Assembly: GCA_942493035.1 (NCBI GenBank)
Contig: OW818666.1
Coordinates: forward strand, 4,402,001 to 4,466,000
DNA from: WRGT01 sp942493035
Lineage (GTDB): Bacteria; Spirochaetota; UBA4802; UBA5550
DNA length: 64,000 nt
Direction: 5' to 3'
Part shown: positions 50,802 to 59,504 of the stretch, one piece after another
Position numbering within the stretch: the stretch's first letter is position 1
How the letters are laid out: each line of letters starts with the position of its first letter
Program-made: the position numbers and the translations under genes
The notes under the pieces: model-generated
Told to the model about the DNA's origin: nothing
The model's input: the letters and a program-made list of their open reading frames with translations, nothing else
The model's database searches: none

Positions 50802-51239
50802 CTAGTTCTTCTTCTCTACTGTCTTAAAAATATCTTCAGGAATAATCTTATTCTTCTCATATTCAGCCTTGATCACATCACCTGCAGAAGTTCGAAGGTC
50901 ATTTGCAATTGTGCATCTCCCCTCCAGAAGGACTCCATTCTGTATAATAAGTTCAGGTGTTCTGATATCTCCGTAGACTTTTGCTGTGGGCATGAGAAGT
51001 ACACGGCTTGTAGCGTTAATATTACCCATTATAAGACCTTCAACGATTACTGAAACAGCTTCGATGTTAGTTTTAACTTTGCCTTCATGTCCTATATAGA
51101 GCTGATCTGCCTTAAGTGATTTCCCTTCAAAGCGGCCGTCTATTCTAAGAGAACCGTTTATGCTGAAATTACCGGTGAAATAAGATTTTTCACCTATTAC
51201 GTTGGTTGATATATCCCCGGTTGATTTTACTAATGCCAT
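50802..51239 (-). CDS. Bactofilin family cytoskeletal protein
   Basis: This 145-residue protein has the central bactofilin beta-helix (residues ~18-115): SYFTGNFSINGSLRIDGRFE, LYIGHEGKVKTNIEAVSVIV, GLIMGNINATSRVLLMPTAK and VYGDIRTPELIIQNGVLLEG. Flexible charged ends flank it. Bactofilins polymerise without nucleotide and scaffold cell-shape or envelope enzymes; they are frequent in spirochaetes. Upstream, AAGGAG lies eight bases before the ATG. It is a single-gene unit. Confidence 0.93.
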   Translation of the reverse strand: MALVKSTGDISTNVIGEKSYFTGNFSINGSLRIDGRFEGKSLKADQLYIGHEGKVKTNIEAVSVIVEGLIMGNINATSRVLLMPTAKVYGDIRTPELIIQNGVLLEGRCTIANDLRTSAGDVIKAEYEKNKIIPEDIFKTVEKKN

Positions 51240-51334
51240 GTTTTTAATCTCCTTAATTCAACATATACAATTTTTATTTTTTTTTAATAATGTCAACTTC
51301 AATTTATTTTCAATGACGTCAAAAATTGTAACTG

Positions 51335-51610
51335 CTCAAAAATCATAGGTATTTTATCTCCGCCGCGCCACAGGCGCGGCGGAGAGCAATTTCACCACCA
51401 GTTTATGAACAGTTGCCAAAAATTGGGTAGTAAATTATTTTTTGGGGTGCGTATGCTCCGCATACGCTGGGAGTGGGGGATTACGGGGGCGCGGCCCACG
51501 GACTCCCCCACTCCAGGCGCAGTGCGAAGCGCTGTGCCCCCAAAAATAAACCGCCGCCAAAGTTGTAACTGTTCATTATCAAGAAGCAAAATTGTGTTAT
51601 GCTGCATGTG
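51335..51610. repeat. Palindromic intergenic repeat, family C copy 2
   Basis: A CTCCGCCGCGCC/GGCGCGGCGGAG hairpin at 51358-51385. Then TTTTTTGGGGTGCGTATGCT, a GCGTATGCTCCGCATACGC palindrome, GGGGGATTACGGGGGCG and CGCAGTGCGAAGCGCTGTGC follow. TGTAACTGCTCA at the left mirrors TGAACAGTT and GTAACTGTTCAT at the right. The rest of 51240-51769 has no gene that I can see. Confidence 0.7.
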
Positions 51611-51769
51611 AAACGTGTTTGAGACATAATTGAGCCGGTTTTCCGTCAGTTGTTCTTAAAATAGCTTATTTTCATCTTTCGAAACACTATTTTATCATTT
51701 TTTTTCTGACATAATAAATTTTCCTCGACAAAATAGTATTTCTGTTCTTCAATATTTTAGAGTTAAATA

Positions 51770-52117
51770 ATGAATCTCCATTACGAAAAGAAAGATAATG
51801 TAATTATTGTTTATGTCAATTCACCGCTTGATATAGGAAATTCCCCATTAATTCAGAGAGATATAAGTACTCTCATCAGCCAGTATCCCGATTATAATTT
51901 TATTATAAATATGAATCAGGTTGAGTTTATGAACAGCGCAGGTCTTGGCGTGCTGATTCTTTCTACAAAAAGACTTGAATCTAACAGCAGGTTTCTTAAA
52001 ATAACCAACCTTAATGCCTCAGTTAAAAAAGTTATTCAATTACTGGATGCTCATGAAATTATTGATGTTTGCGACAATGAAGATGAAGCCTTTAACTCTT
52101 TTAAACTCTGTTCATAG
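51770..52117 (+). CDS. STAS-domain anti-sigma factor antagonist-like protein
   Basis: This 115-residue single STAS domain has the conserved phosphorylatable serine in FIINMNQVEFMNSAGLGVLI (Ser in the DS/NSAGLGVL motif, about residue 62). DIGNSPLIQRDISTLI and LKITNLNASVKKVIQLL are the other family parts. The usual Asp before Ser is Asn here. These proteins act in partner-switching control of sigma factors or cyclases. It overlaps the start of a small lipoprotein gene. Confidence 0.9.
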   Translation: MNLHYEKKDNVIIVYVNSPLDIGNSPLIQRDISTLISQYPDYNFIINMNQVEFMNSAGLGVLILSTKRLESNSRFLKITNLNASVKKVIQLLDAHEIIDVCDNEDEAFNSFKLCS

Positions 52118-52382
52118 AACGCTCCTTCTATCGGTCATACTGTTATTTCTTTTTATATCCTGTAAAGATATGCATCAGACAGAGTATTCGAAATGTGAAG
52201 AGTCATGTGAATATTCCCGGCGTGATTGTATCCAGAATTGCGGTGGTTATAATACTTTCGGATTCTCTTTAGATTTCGGAAAATCTGGAATAAGCTCGCC
52301 TTATGCATGTACTGATAAGTGTGAAGAAATTGCTGAAAGATGCAATATCCGCTGCGGAGAACAGATCAATTCCGATGAATAG
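52077..52382 (+). CDS. Cysteine-rich small lipoprotein
   Basis: This is a protein of about 101 residues from ATG 52077 (or 52083), overlapping the end of the STAS gene in another frame. The signal peptide TLLLSVILLFLFISC gives a lipobox Cys. The mature part has cysteines in regular spacing: KCEESCEYSRRDC, NCGGYNTFGFSLDFG, CTDKCEEIAERCNIRCGEQ. These probably form disulfides. It is not a known family to me. Its stop overlaps the ATG of the radical SAM gene, so the three genes are coupled. Confidence 0.7.
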   Translation: MKMKPLTLLNSVHRTLLLSVILLFLFISCKDMHQTEYSKCEESCEYSRRDCIQNCGGYNTFGFSLDFGKSGISSPYACTDKCEEIAERCNIRCGEQINSDE

Positions 52383-54039
52383 AATTCTTCTACTGGGAAT
52401 AAATGCCCGGTACTCACATTCAAATCCCGCTCTGCTCTATCTTAAAAGCAGCATAAAAGATCTTAATCTTCAGATCTCTCACACCGAATTTTCAACAGGG
52501 GAGAGTCCGGAAAAAATTCTTGATGAAATAATCCGTCACAGACCGGATCTTCTCGCAATATCTGTCTACATATGGAACTCTTTTCATGTAAAAGAGATTT
52601 TAAAAATAATAAAGTCATCTCTCCCTGAATTGAAAATTGTTCTCGGCGGGCCGGAGGTGAGTTTCAGCAGCGATGAATGGATTGCACAGTTCAGCGGAAT
52701 AGATAGCATTATCACAGGGGGAGGAGAGGCCGCATTCAGAGAGCTTGTTATCTCCGGATTTAACGCGGAGAGAAAAGTTATTGCCGGGTGTAATCCGCAC
52801 TTCAGTCAGATCCGTTTCCCGTACAGTGATGAAGATATGAAATCTCTTAAAGGGAGATATATCTACTACGAGAGCAGCAGAGGGTGCCCCTTTAACTGTT
52901 CATACTGTTTATCGTCGGTGAAGAGCCAGAATGTTGAGTTCCGGAACATAGATCAGATTGCCGATGAACTCGATTTTTTTTCATGTTATAATCTCCCCCT
53001 TGTAAAATTTGTTGATAGAACCTTTAATCTAAAAAAGGACCACTATTTGCCGGTGTGGGAATATATAATAAAAAAGTTCAGCGGGAGCGGAACCTGTTTC
53101 CACTTCGAAATTTTCCCCGAGCTTCTGGATAATGACGATCTTAAATTTTTATCCGGTGTTCCGTCCGGGCTCTTCCAGTTTGAGATGGGTATACAATCGA
53201 CTAAAGAACAGACGCTGAAGGAGATACACCGATCGGGCTCCTGGGTGAAGGCGGAAAATAATATAAGAAAACTCGTTGAACATGGGAATATCCATCTTCA
53301 CACAGATCTTATTGCCGGACTCCCCTTTGAATCAGCAGCAGAGTATGCGGAGTCATTTAATAAAGTGTACTCACTCGGTGCGGAACATTTTCAGGGGGGA
53401 TTTCTGAAAGTGCTTCCGGGGACAGAGATGTATCGTATAAGCAAAGAGTATGGTATGGTGTATAACCCTCTCCCACCTTACGAGATTAACGGGAACAGGT
53501 GGATCACGCCGGATGAGATGGAGAGACTCAAGCTTATCAGCGAGCTTGTTGACCTGCTGCATAATGCCGGGAAATTTCCCGGAACAGAAAAGTTTATGAT
53601 ATCACTCTATGGAGAACCGTTTGATTTTTATGACAGGATGGCCGGTTATTTTAAGCGGAGTAATGACGGTTCGCACAGAAAATGGGAGCGTCAGTGCGGG
53701 ATTTTAATTCAGATGGTGAAAGCTGATCATGCTGCGTCACTTGAAGTACTGATCGATAATCTCAGGTGGGACTGGTGCTCTGTAATGAAGCATCATCACT
53801 TTCCGGAAATTCTGAAATCTGAATCAACAGTTGAAGCGAAGAGGTTAGGATACCGCTATTTCGCAAATCAGGCTGCCGGCGGGGAATATAGATTCTGCGG
53901 CTCTGTTTTTTCAAAGGTGGATCTGAGGAGATCAATTTTTTTTGTACCGGAAAGTGAAGAGTTCAGTAAAATTTATATGAAAGATAAGATTGCCATGTTC
54001 CTTCCGGATAAAAGAATCATTTTTTTTAATCCCGATTGA
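52375..54039 (+). CDS. B12-binding-domain radical SAM protein
   Basis: This 554-residue protein from ATG 52375 starts with a cobalamin-binding-like Rossmann domain (ILLLGINARYSHSNPALLYL, then LDEIIRHRPDLLAISVYIWN, IVLGGPEVSF, ITGGGEAAFREL). The radical SAM core has the CxxxCxxC cluster motif SRGCPFNCSYCLSS (around residue 175). HTDLIAGLPFESAAEYAESF and EHFQGGFLKVLPGTEMYRIS follow, then a DUF4080-type C-terminal domain. The substrate is unknown. It follows the STAS and Cys-rich lipoprotein genes with overlapping codons. Confidence 0.9.
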   Translation: MNRILLLGINARYSHSNPALLYLKSSIKDLNLQISHTEFSTGESPEKILDEIIRHRPDLLAISVYIWNSFHVKEILKIIKSSLPELKIVLGGPEVSFSSDEWIAQFSGIDSIITGGGEAAFRELVISGFNAERKVIAGCNPHFSQIRFPYSDEDMKSLKGRYIYYESSRGCPFNCSYCLSSVKSQNVEFRNIDQIADELDFFSCYNLPLVKFVDRTFNLKKDHYLPVWEYIIKKFSGSGTCFHFEIFPELLDNDDLKFLSGVPSGLFQFEMGIQSTKEQTLKEIHRSGSWVKAENNIRKLVEHGNIHLHTDLIAGLPFESAAEYAESFNKVYSLGAEHFQGGFLKVLPGTEMYRISKEYGMVYNPLPPYEINGNRWITPDEMERLKLISELVDLLHNAGKFPGTEKFMISLYGEPFDFYDRMAGYFKRSNDGSHRKWERQCGILIQMVKADHAASLEVLIDNLRWDWCSVMKHHHFPEILKSESTVEAKRLGYRYFANQAAGGEYRFCGSVFSKVDLRRSIFFVPESEEFSKIYMKDKIAMFLPDKRIIFFNPD

Positions 54040-54159
54040 CGGAGACGGTATTTATTCAATTGACATTATCACGGTTATGTCATGTTGTAATTTTTATCAG
54101 GAATAATTACTGAAATTTTATTAAGTCAGTTCGTAATGTCGGGATAAGTGATATTATTA

Positions 54160-54378
54160 CAGTCCAATACCCTGCCCCCCATCCCCCGGAGGGGGCGATT
54201 ATAAAGAGGAACTATTTGTGAATTTATGAATCAAAGTATTAAAACTACAGTTTATACCGTTGGACTTTCTAAAGATCTGAAAAATAATATGGCACTTGTT
54301 ATAGGAATTATGAAAAAAGATAATTGTCAGAGAGATAAAAGCCAGATTGGTGCCCCCTCCGGGGGTTAGGGGGCAAGC
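54160..54378. repeat. Inverted-repeat-bounded element
   Basis: TGCCCCCCATCCCCCGGAGG at 54174 is inverted as CCCCCTCCGGGGGTTAGGGG at 54353-54372, leaving ~150 bp between. A 47-codon frame (from ATG 54226) lies inside and runs into the right repeat. It is not recognised and may be chance. The rest of 54040-54488 shows no gene. Confidence 0.55.
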
Positions 54379-54488
54379 GGTTTTAAATGGATTTAATTCT
54401 TTTCCCGGTAATCCGGACAGAGCTAATTTTATACAGTCAGTGCCGCATCCAGTTAATACATCAGTCGAAATTAAAGGAAATATAAAGA

Positions 54489-55097
54489 ATGGACGCAGAG
54501 CAGAGAAAAAAACAGATACTTCAGTGCGCGAAAAAACTTTTTGCTTCTAAAGGCTATTATCAGACACAGATATCGGATATCCAGCATGCTGCAGGTGTGG
54601 CGCGCGGAACCATATATCAGTATTTTAAGAACAAGGATGATATTTTTGAGACAATTCTTGAGAACTTGTTTCTAGAATGGAAAAATGCTCTGGATAAAAA
54701 ACCGGAGAGTGGCTCTGAAGATATGCATGACGGATTTAATTTTTTCAGATTTAAAATAAAGAACATTTTTGAATTTTTTGACGAGGATCCGGATTACTGC
54801 AATATCCTGCTTAGAATAGGGCTTGGGCTTGGTGAAAATTTTGATAAGATTATAAGACGTTTTGATATTCAGATGGTAGGGCTTGCAAATAATTATCTTA
54901 AAGCCGGTATTAAACAGAATAGAATTAAACCTGATATAGACCTGGAACTGCTGTCAAATCTTATAGGCGGGGCGATTATGAGAACCGCTTATTATTACGG
55001 GGTCACAAAAAAAAGTAAAGATGCAATAGATCTAGATTTACTGACAGAAAGATTTGTAAACGCTTTCTGCTACGGAATTTTTGTGGAAAAAACTTGA
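54489..55097 (+). CDS. TetR-family transcriptional regulator
   Basis: This 202-residue protein has the N-terminal TetR helix-turn-helix (KKQILQCAKKLFASKGYYQT, ISDIQHAAGVARGTIYQYFK, NKDDIFETILENL). A helical ligand-binding C-terminus follows, starting FFRFKIKNIFEFFDEDPDYC. It ends just before a run of TGACA-containing inverted repeats that could be its operator. A CoA-transferase gene lies 460 bp downstream in the same direction. TetR proteins of this type often sense acyl-CoA or small hydrophobic molecules; the ligand here is unknown. Confidence 0.92.
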   Translation: MDAEQRKKQILQCAKKLFASKGYYQTQISDIQHAAGVARGTIYQYFKNKDDIFETILENLFLEWKNALDKKPESGSEDMHDGFNFFRFKIKNIFEFFDEDPDYCNILLRIGLGLGENFDKIIRRFDIQMVGLANNYLKAGIKQNRIKPDIDLELLSNLIGGAIMRTAYYYGVTKKSKDAIDLDLLTERFVNAFCYGIFVEKT

Positions 55098-55140
55098 CAG
55101 AAATGTCTTTGTTGACATTTATGAACTGACATGTCAGTTG
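55092..55140. promoter_or_regulatory. Candidate TetR operator palindromes
   Basis: AACTGACATGTCAGTT at 55124-55139 is a perfect 16-bp palindrome. TTGACAGAAATGTC and TTGACATTT precede it, so the TGACA half-site recurs four times in under 50 bp. It lies directly after tetR and before the CoA-transferase gene. Confidence 0.55.
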
Positions 55141-55559
55141 GTCTTTGAAAAAAAAAGACCTTCCATACGGTTTTAAATAGTTGCTCTCAAACCAGTGTTA
55201 AATTGCTCCCCGCTGTGCCAAAGGCGCCGCGGAGATAGAATCGTGCCGGTTTATGAGTATTTATGGCTTTTATGGCATGTGAAAAAATATATATAGTTTA
55301 ACCGGGGTAATTTTTACCTCACTCTGGAATATCAGTAATAATTAAAGTATCATCTTTCTTTCTGAAAGGATTGAGGGGCAGAGCTGTATCATTAAGCATG
55401 AGTTGAACTCAGCGCGCGGTTACTGCTGTACTTATCTGTTTCGGATAAAAGCTGAGAACCGGATAAAACAAATAACAGCGGAATCATTTATTGATCGAAG
55501 CTGAAAAGCTTTTCGGAGCTTAAATAAAAAAAGAATTTAACTAAGGGGATGCAGATTTT
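55141..55559. other. Leader/intergenic region before the CoA-transferase gene
   Basis: A decayed family C repeat (CCCCGCTGTGCCAAAGGCGCC) lies at 55207-55235. The rest shows no gene. AAGGGGATG about ten bases before the start at 55560 is the ribosome site. Confidence 0.5.
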
Positions 55560-56888
55560 ATGGACAGATTTAAAGAGATGTATAGACAAAAATTAACCAC
55601 ACCGGATCAGGCTGTAAAGGTTGTCGAGTCCGGCACAATGGTAGTTCTGCCGCTGGGGAACGGAGAACCACCTGCGCTTATGGGGGCACTTGCGCAAAGA
55701 GTACTCGCAGGGGAGCTGCGTGATATTCACGCAATCACAGGGCTTCAGGTTCGACCCAGTGCATTTTATTCACCGGAGATTCTTAAGCATGGAGTTGAGG
55801 TTGACAGCGGATATGTAGGACCGGTTTTACGATGGGGAGTAAATCAGGGTCTGTTTACATATTCACCATCTCACTTATCCGAGGTGAGCAGTTTCTGCTG
55901 GAAGGTTCATGAGAATACCGAAACTGTAATGTACGTTGTTTCACCTATGGATAAGCATGGATTCTTCTCGACAGGTACACACTGCGATTTCGCATGGGAA
56001 GTTGCAAAGAGAACTCCCACAATGAAAAACATAATTCTTGAGGTTAACGAGAACATGCCGCGTACTCACGGGAACAATACATTTCATATAAGTGAGGTAT
56101 CTGCAGTAATCGAAAATCATGTACCGCTCGCAGCTCTTCCTAACATTCCAATATCACCGGAAGAGGAGATTATCGGACAGCTAATTGCAGAGCAGGTTCC
56201 GGATGAGGCGTGTATTCAGCTAGGTATAGGCGGAGTACCGAATGCTGTTGCTAAATTTCTTCATGGTAAAAAGAATCTCGGTGTTCATACTGAGATGCTT
56301 GCAGATACAATTCTTGATCTGTATGAAGATGGAGTTGTAACCTGTGCTAAAAAGAATTTTATGCCTGCAAAAATGGTGGCGAGTTTTGCCCTTGGTTCAA
56401 AAAGACTTTATGATTTCGTAGACGACAATCCCATGGTGCAGTTTTTCCCCGCGGGATGGGTAAATGATTCTGCAGTTATCGGGAAGAATGATAATATGAT
56501 TTCGATAAACGCGACACTTGAAGTTGACCTCACAGGACAGTGCGCGTCTGAGTCAATCGGACCGGTTCAGTATTCAGGTACAGGCGGGCAGGTCGATTTT
56601 GTACGCGGTGCATGGAGATCGAAGGGTGGTAAATCATTTCTTGCTCTATACTCATCTTACACAGATAAAGAGGGTAAACGTCATTCAAAGATTAAACCGA
56701 TGCTTACTACCGGTGCCGTTGTTACAACAGCCCGTGCGGATGTGCAGTATGTGGTTACAGAATACGGAATCGCTGCGCTTAAGGGATTCAGTATGGCAGA
56801 GAGAGCAAAACGTCTTATTTCCATAGCTCACCCTGAGTTCCGTGAAGAACTGACATTTGAGGCTAAGAAGCTTTTCCTTTTCAGATAG
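55560..56888 (+). CDS. Acetyl-CoA hydrolase/4-hydroxybutyrate CoA-transferase family protein
   Basis: This 442-residue family I CoA-transferase has IGQLIAEQVPDEACIQLGIG, then GGVPNAVAKFLHGKKNLGVH and TEMLADTILDLYEDGVV, with the catalytic Glu in HTEM. The C-terminal half shows SINATLEVDLTGQCASESIG and ADVQYVVTEYGIAALKGFSM, as in butyryl- or 4-hydroxybutyrate CoA-transferases. It swaps CoA between acetate and other acids. Together with the ferredoxin-type protein (60594) and thiolase (62176) nearby, it suggests fermentative short-chain fatty-acid metabolism. Confidence 0.93.
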   Translation: MDRFKEMYRQKLTTPDQAVKVVESGTMVVLPLGNGEPPALMGALAQRVLAGELRDIHAITGLQVRPSAFYSPEILKHGVEVDSGYVGPVLRWGVNQGLFTYSPSHLSEVSSFCWKVHENTETVMYVVSPMDKHGFFSTGTHCDFAWEVAKRTPTMKNIILEVNENMPRTHGNNTFHISEVSAVIENHVPLAALPNIPISPEEEIIGQLIAEQVPDEACIQLGIGGVPNAVAKFLHGKKNLGVHTEMLADTILDLYEDGVVTCAKKNFMPAKMVASFALGSKRLYDFVDDNPMVQFFPAGWVNDSAVIGKNDNMISINATLEVDLTGQCASESIGPVQYSGTGGQVDFVRGAWRSKGGKSFLALYSSYTDKEGKRHSKIKPMLTTGAVVTTARADVQYVVTEYGIAALKGFSMAERAKRLISIAHPEFREELTFEAKKLFLFR

Positions 56889-56904
56889 ATAGATTTTTTA
56901 CCAT

Positions 56905-57130
56905 CATGTCTTTTCTAGGGTGCGTATGCTCCGCATACGCCGGGAGTGTGGGATTACAGGGGCGTTGTCCCCGTAATCCCCTATTTCAGGCGCAGCGCGA
57001 AGTGCTGTGCCCCCGGAAATAAACAGCTACCCCGCTTAAAACTTTTCCTCAGCAAAAAAAATCGTTGAAAGATAAAAAATGTAATTGTTCATAAACCAGC
57101 TGAGATAGAATTACACCGGTTTATGAACAA
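56905..57130. repeat. Palindromic intergenic repeat, family C copy 3 (partial)
   Basis: GGGTGCGTATGCTCCGCATA, GGGATTACAGGGGCG, CCCGTAATCCC and CGCAGCGCGAAGTGCTGTGC run in the same order as at 51440-51540. The CCGCCGCGCC hairpin is missing. TTGTTCATAAACCAGC and CCGGTTTATGAACAA form the right-hand arm pair. The rest to 57253 is AT-rich, with no gene. Confidence 0.65.
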
Positions 57131-57253
57131 TTATTGAAAATTTAATTGAGACTTAAAATTTTTTATTTCCTCATGAGTTGTTATATTAAATAATGCATTT
57201 TAATTTTTAATTCTGTTTTATCTGATTGGGATTTGCCGGTAAGGATGATTTTT

Positions 57254-58675
57254 ATGAAAAATATAATTCTACACTTAACTTTATTGATTTTTCTTTTTTC
57301 TGCTGCGGTAATATTTTCTGCAGATGAAAACAGTAAGACTGCGTCTGCAGATGTAACTGCAGGATCTTATTCGTCTAATCTCACCGGTTTTGAGGTGGGG
57401 GGACTCCTGGGTGTTCCAAGCGGTTTTACCATGAGATACTGGTATAACGATCTTTTCGGCCTGGAGGCGATTACAGGTTTCAGTCTAGATACTGAACCGC
57501 TGTTAGGAGTTGATTTACTTTATAAACCATTTGGTATGTTTCATGCCGCAACGTGGAATCTTTATTTTACTATAGGTGCCGGTTTTATGGTTTCATATAT
57601 CGGCGGCGAACCGGAGTATATTGCGCGTGTTCCTTTAGGTTTTACCATGCCCCTGGATAATTATCCGGTTCAGTTTACTCTTTATGGCGCTCCTGCAGTT
57701 CAGATCAATCATCCGGATCAGAGAGAGATCCAATGGGGGGCAGCTGTAACATACAGTTTCTCCCGGGGAGAATATCTTTTTGAAAAGAGACAGCAGTCGT
57801 TATACAAAAACTGGAAGCTTGAGAGTGAAGTAGAAGGTTTAAAAAGCGGACTTGATGAAACGAAAGGGCAGCTGTCAAAAACAGAAAGCGATTTAGAGAA
57901 GACACGGGGAAAACTGTCTGATACTGAAAATGAAATGAACAGCATCAAAAGTGAACTCGACACAACGAAGAAAGAGATATCGCATCTTCAGGCGAATTTG
58001 TCAGACACAAAAGGTGAACTTGAAGCTGCAAAGAGTACACTTGGGGAATTTAAAACCCGTCTTGATACAGCAAGAGACGAGCTTAACCGGACCCGGCAGA
58101 AGCTTGATGAAAAAGACAGAGAGTTAAAACAGAATCAGGCCGATCTTGATAAGGCTAAAGAGATTATGAATACCGCTCTTGATGGCCGTGAACTTGAAGA
58201 GGAGGAGGCTCGTATTGCCAGGAAGCAGCTTCAGCTTGACAGGGATCTTAAGCGTCTCGCCGAGGAAAAGATCTCTCTTAAAAAAGGGAATGAACAGGAG
58301 CTGGAAGCCCGTTCTCTCTGGAATGAGAAATGTACAATAAGAAGAGGTGTAGTCAACAGTGACGGCGAATGTGTATGTCGTGTTGGTGAAACCTGGAATG
58401 CTGATAAAAGCGCATGTGTTTGCATCGCCGGTTATACATTTGATAAAAAGACAGAACGCTGCGAACCATGTCCGATTATTGATTACAATGGAGCCTGTGT
58501 ATCGGGATGTGACGATGATGAAAATAAGATATTGATGAAGAAGGGTCCTCATAAATTTGTCTGTGTAAAAAAATGCAGAGGCAGAAATGAATTGTGGATT
58601 AAAAACAGCGGCAGATGCGGATGTGCAGATGGATATAGTTATGACAGTAACGGGAAGTGTGTTCCACGTCGTTAA
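57254..58675 (+). CDS. Exported coiled-coil protein with Cys-rich C-terminus
   Basis: This 473-residue protein from ATG 57254 has a signal peptide (IILHLTLLIFLFSAAVIFSA). Residues ~45-180 are a beta-rich, barrel-like segment (FEVGGLLGVPSGFTMRYWYN, YIARVPLGFTMPLDNYPVQF). A long coiled coil follows at ~185-350 (DETKGQLSKTESDLEKTRGK, then repeats of DTKGEL/ELD). The C-terminus has EGF-like, cysteine-rich repeats (CVCRVGETWNADKSACVC, CGCADGYSYDSNGKCVP). It is likely outer-membrane or periplasm-spanning. It directly precedes a TolQ-like and VWA pair, with which it probably functions. Confidence 0.78.
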   Translation: MKNIILHLTLLIFLFSAAVIFSADENSKTASADVTAGSYSSNLTGFEVGGLLGVPSGFTMRYWYNDLFGLEAITGFSLDTEPLLGVDLLYKPFGMFHAATWNLYFTIGAGFMVSYIGGEPEYIARVPLGFTMPLDNYPVQFTLYGAPAVQINHPDQREIQWGAAVTYSFSRGEYLFEKRQQSLYKNWKLESEVEGLKSGLDETKGQLSKTESDLEKTRGKLSDTENEMNSIKSELDTTKKEISHLQANLSDTKGELEAAKSTLGEFKTRLDTARDELNRTRQKLDEKDRELKQNQADLDKAKEIMNTALDGRELEEEEARIARKQLQLDRDLKRLAEEKISLKKGNEQELEARSLWNEKCTIRRGVVNSDGECVCRVGETWNADKSACVCIAGYTFDKKTERCEPCPIIDYNGACVSGCDDDENKILMKKGPHKFVCVKKCRGRNELWIKNSGRCGCADGYSYDSNGKCVPRR

Positions 58676-58698
58676 AAAACAGATGGAGGCTTGATGTG

Positions 58699-59478
58699 AT
58701 GAATTATTCTAAAAGGAATCTGTTGGCGCTGATAATTGCGCTGATCTCTTCCTCATTTATAATCACAATATTTTCAGTTTTTGCCGGAGGAACACCAATA
58801 GGGGAGCTGATGACCGGCTATCAGAGTGCGGCCCATTATCCCTTTACTCTGCAGAATCTGATGAATCTTTTCTTCTTTATAGGTCTTGGTCAGTTGTGGG
58901 TTAGATGGCTGAGTAGTCATGAAGAGAATGTCTTTCTTAAAATGTCCGGATTTCTGCCGGAGGATGAAGGCATTGTTCTTTCTACGGATGCGGAGATAGA
59001 TGCGATCAGGTCGAATGTAAATAACATTACTATCCGTGCCGATGCGTTTTTACCCGATCTGATTAATACATGTTCTATACAGTACCTCAAATCTCATACT
59101 GTCAGCGATACTCTCTCTGTTCTCAACAGTGCACTCGATCTGCATATTCACAGGCTTGAACTCCGTTACTCCCTGCTGCGGTATATAATCTGGGCAATTC
59201 CGACTTTCGGTTTTATCGGTACTGTTGTCGGGATATCTGATGCACTGAGTAAACTGGATATCGTAAAGTTTATGGGAGCTCACCTGGATAAGGTGGCTCA
59301 GTTCAGGGCGCTTACACTCGATCTGGGGTTTGCCTTCGGAACTACCATTGTAGCATTAATTCATACTGCAATACTTGTTTTTCTGATTTACCTGGTTCAG
59401 AAACAGGAGGAGGAGGCGCTTAACAGCAGTGCCCGTTATGTCCTTAATAATTTCATTAACAGGCTCTCCTCAAAATAA
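58699..59478 (+). CDS. MotA/TolQ/ExbB-type proton channel family protein
   Basis: This 259-residue protein has a membrane helix near the N-terminus (NLLALIIALISSSFIITIFS) and a second helix around FTLQNLMNLFFFIGLGQLWV. A cytoplasmic region follows, then the conserved pore-forming pair RYIIWAIPTFGFIGTVVGIS and DLGFAFGTTIVALIHTAILV. This arrangement is the MotA/TolQ/ExbB fold, using proton flow to move a partner. I chose the ATG at 58699, near GGAGG. The partner is probably the product of the next gene. Confidence 0.88.
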   Translation: MNYSKRNLLALIIALISSSFIITIFSVFAGGTPIGELMTGYQSAAHYPFTLQNLMNLFFFIGLGQLWVRWLSSHEENVFLKMSGFLPEDEGIVLSTDAEIDAIRSNVNNITIRADAFLPDLINTCSIQYLKSHTVSDTLSVLNSALDLHIHRLELRYSLLRYIIWAIPTFGFIGTVVGISDALSKLDIVKFMGAHLDKVAQFRALTLDLGFAFGTTIVALIHTAILVFLIYLVQKQEEEALNSSARYVLNNFINRLSSK

Positions 59479-59504
59479 AGTCCGGATTGACGGTGATGAA
59501 ATAA

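Noticed and set aside
54226..54369. 47-codon frame between the inverted repeats after the radical SAM gene
   Set aside because: No ribosome-binding site or family similarity is seen, and the frame ends inside the right-hand repeat.
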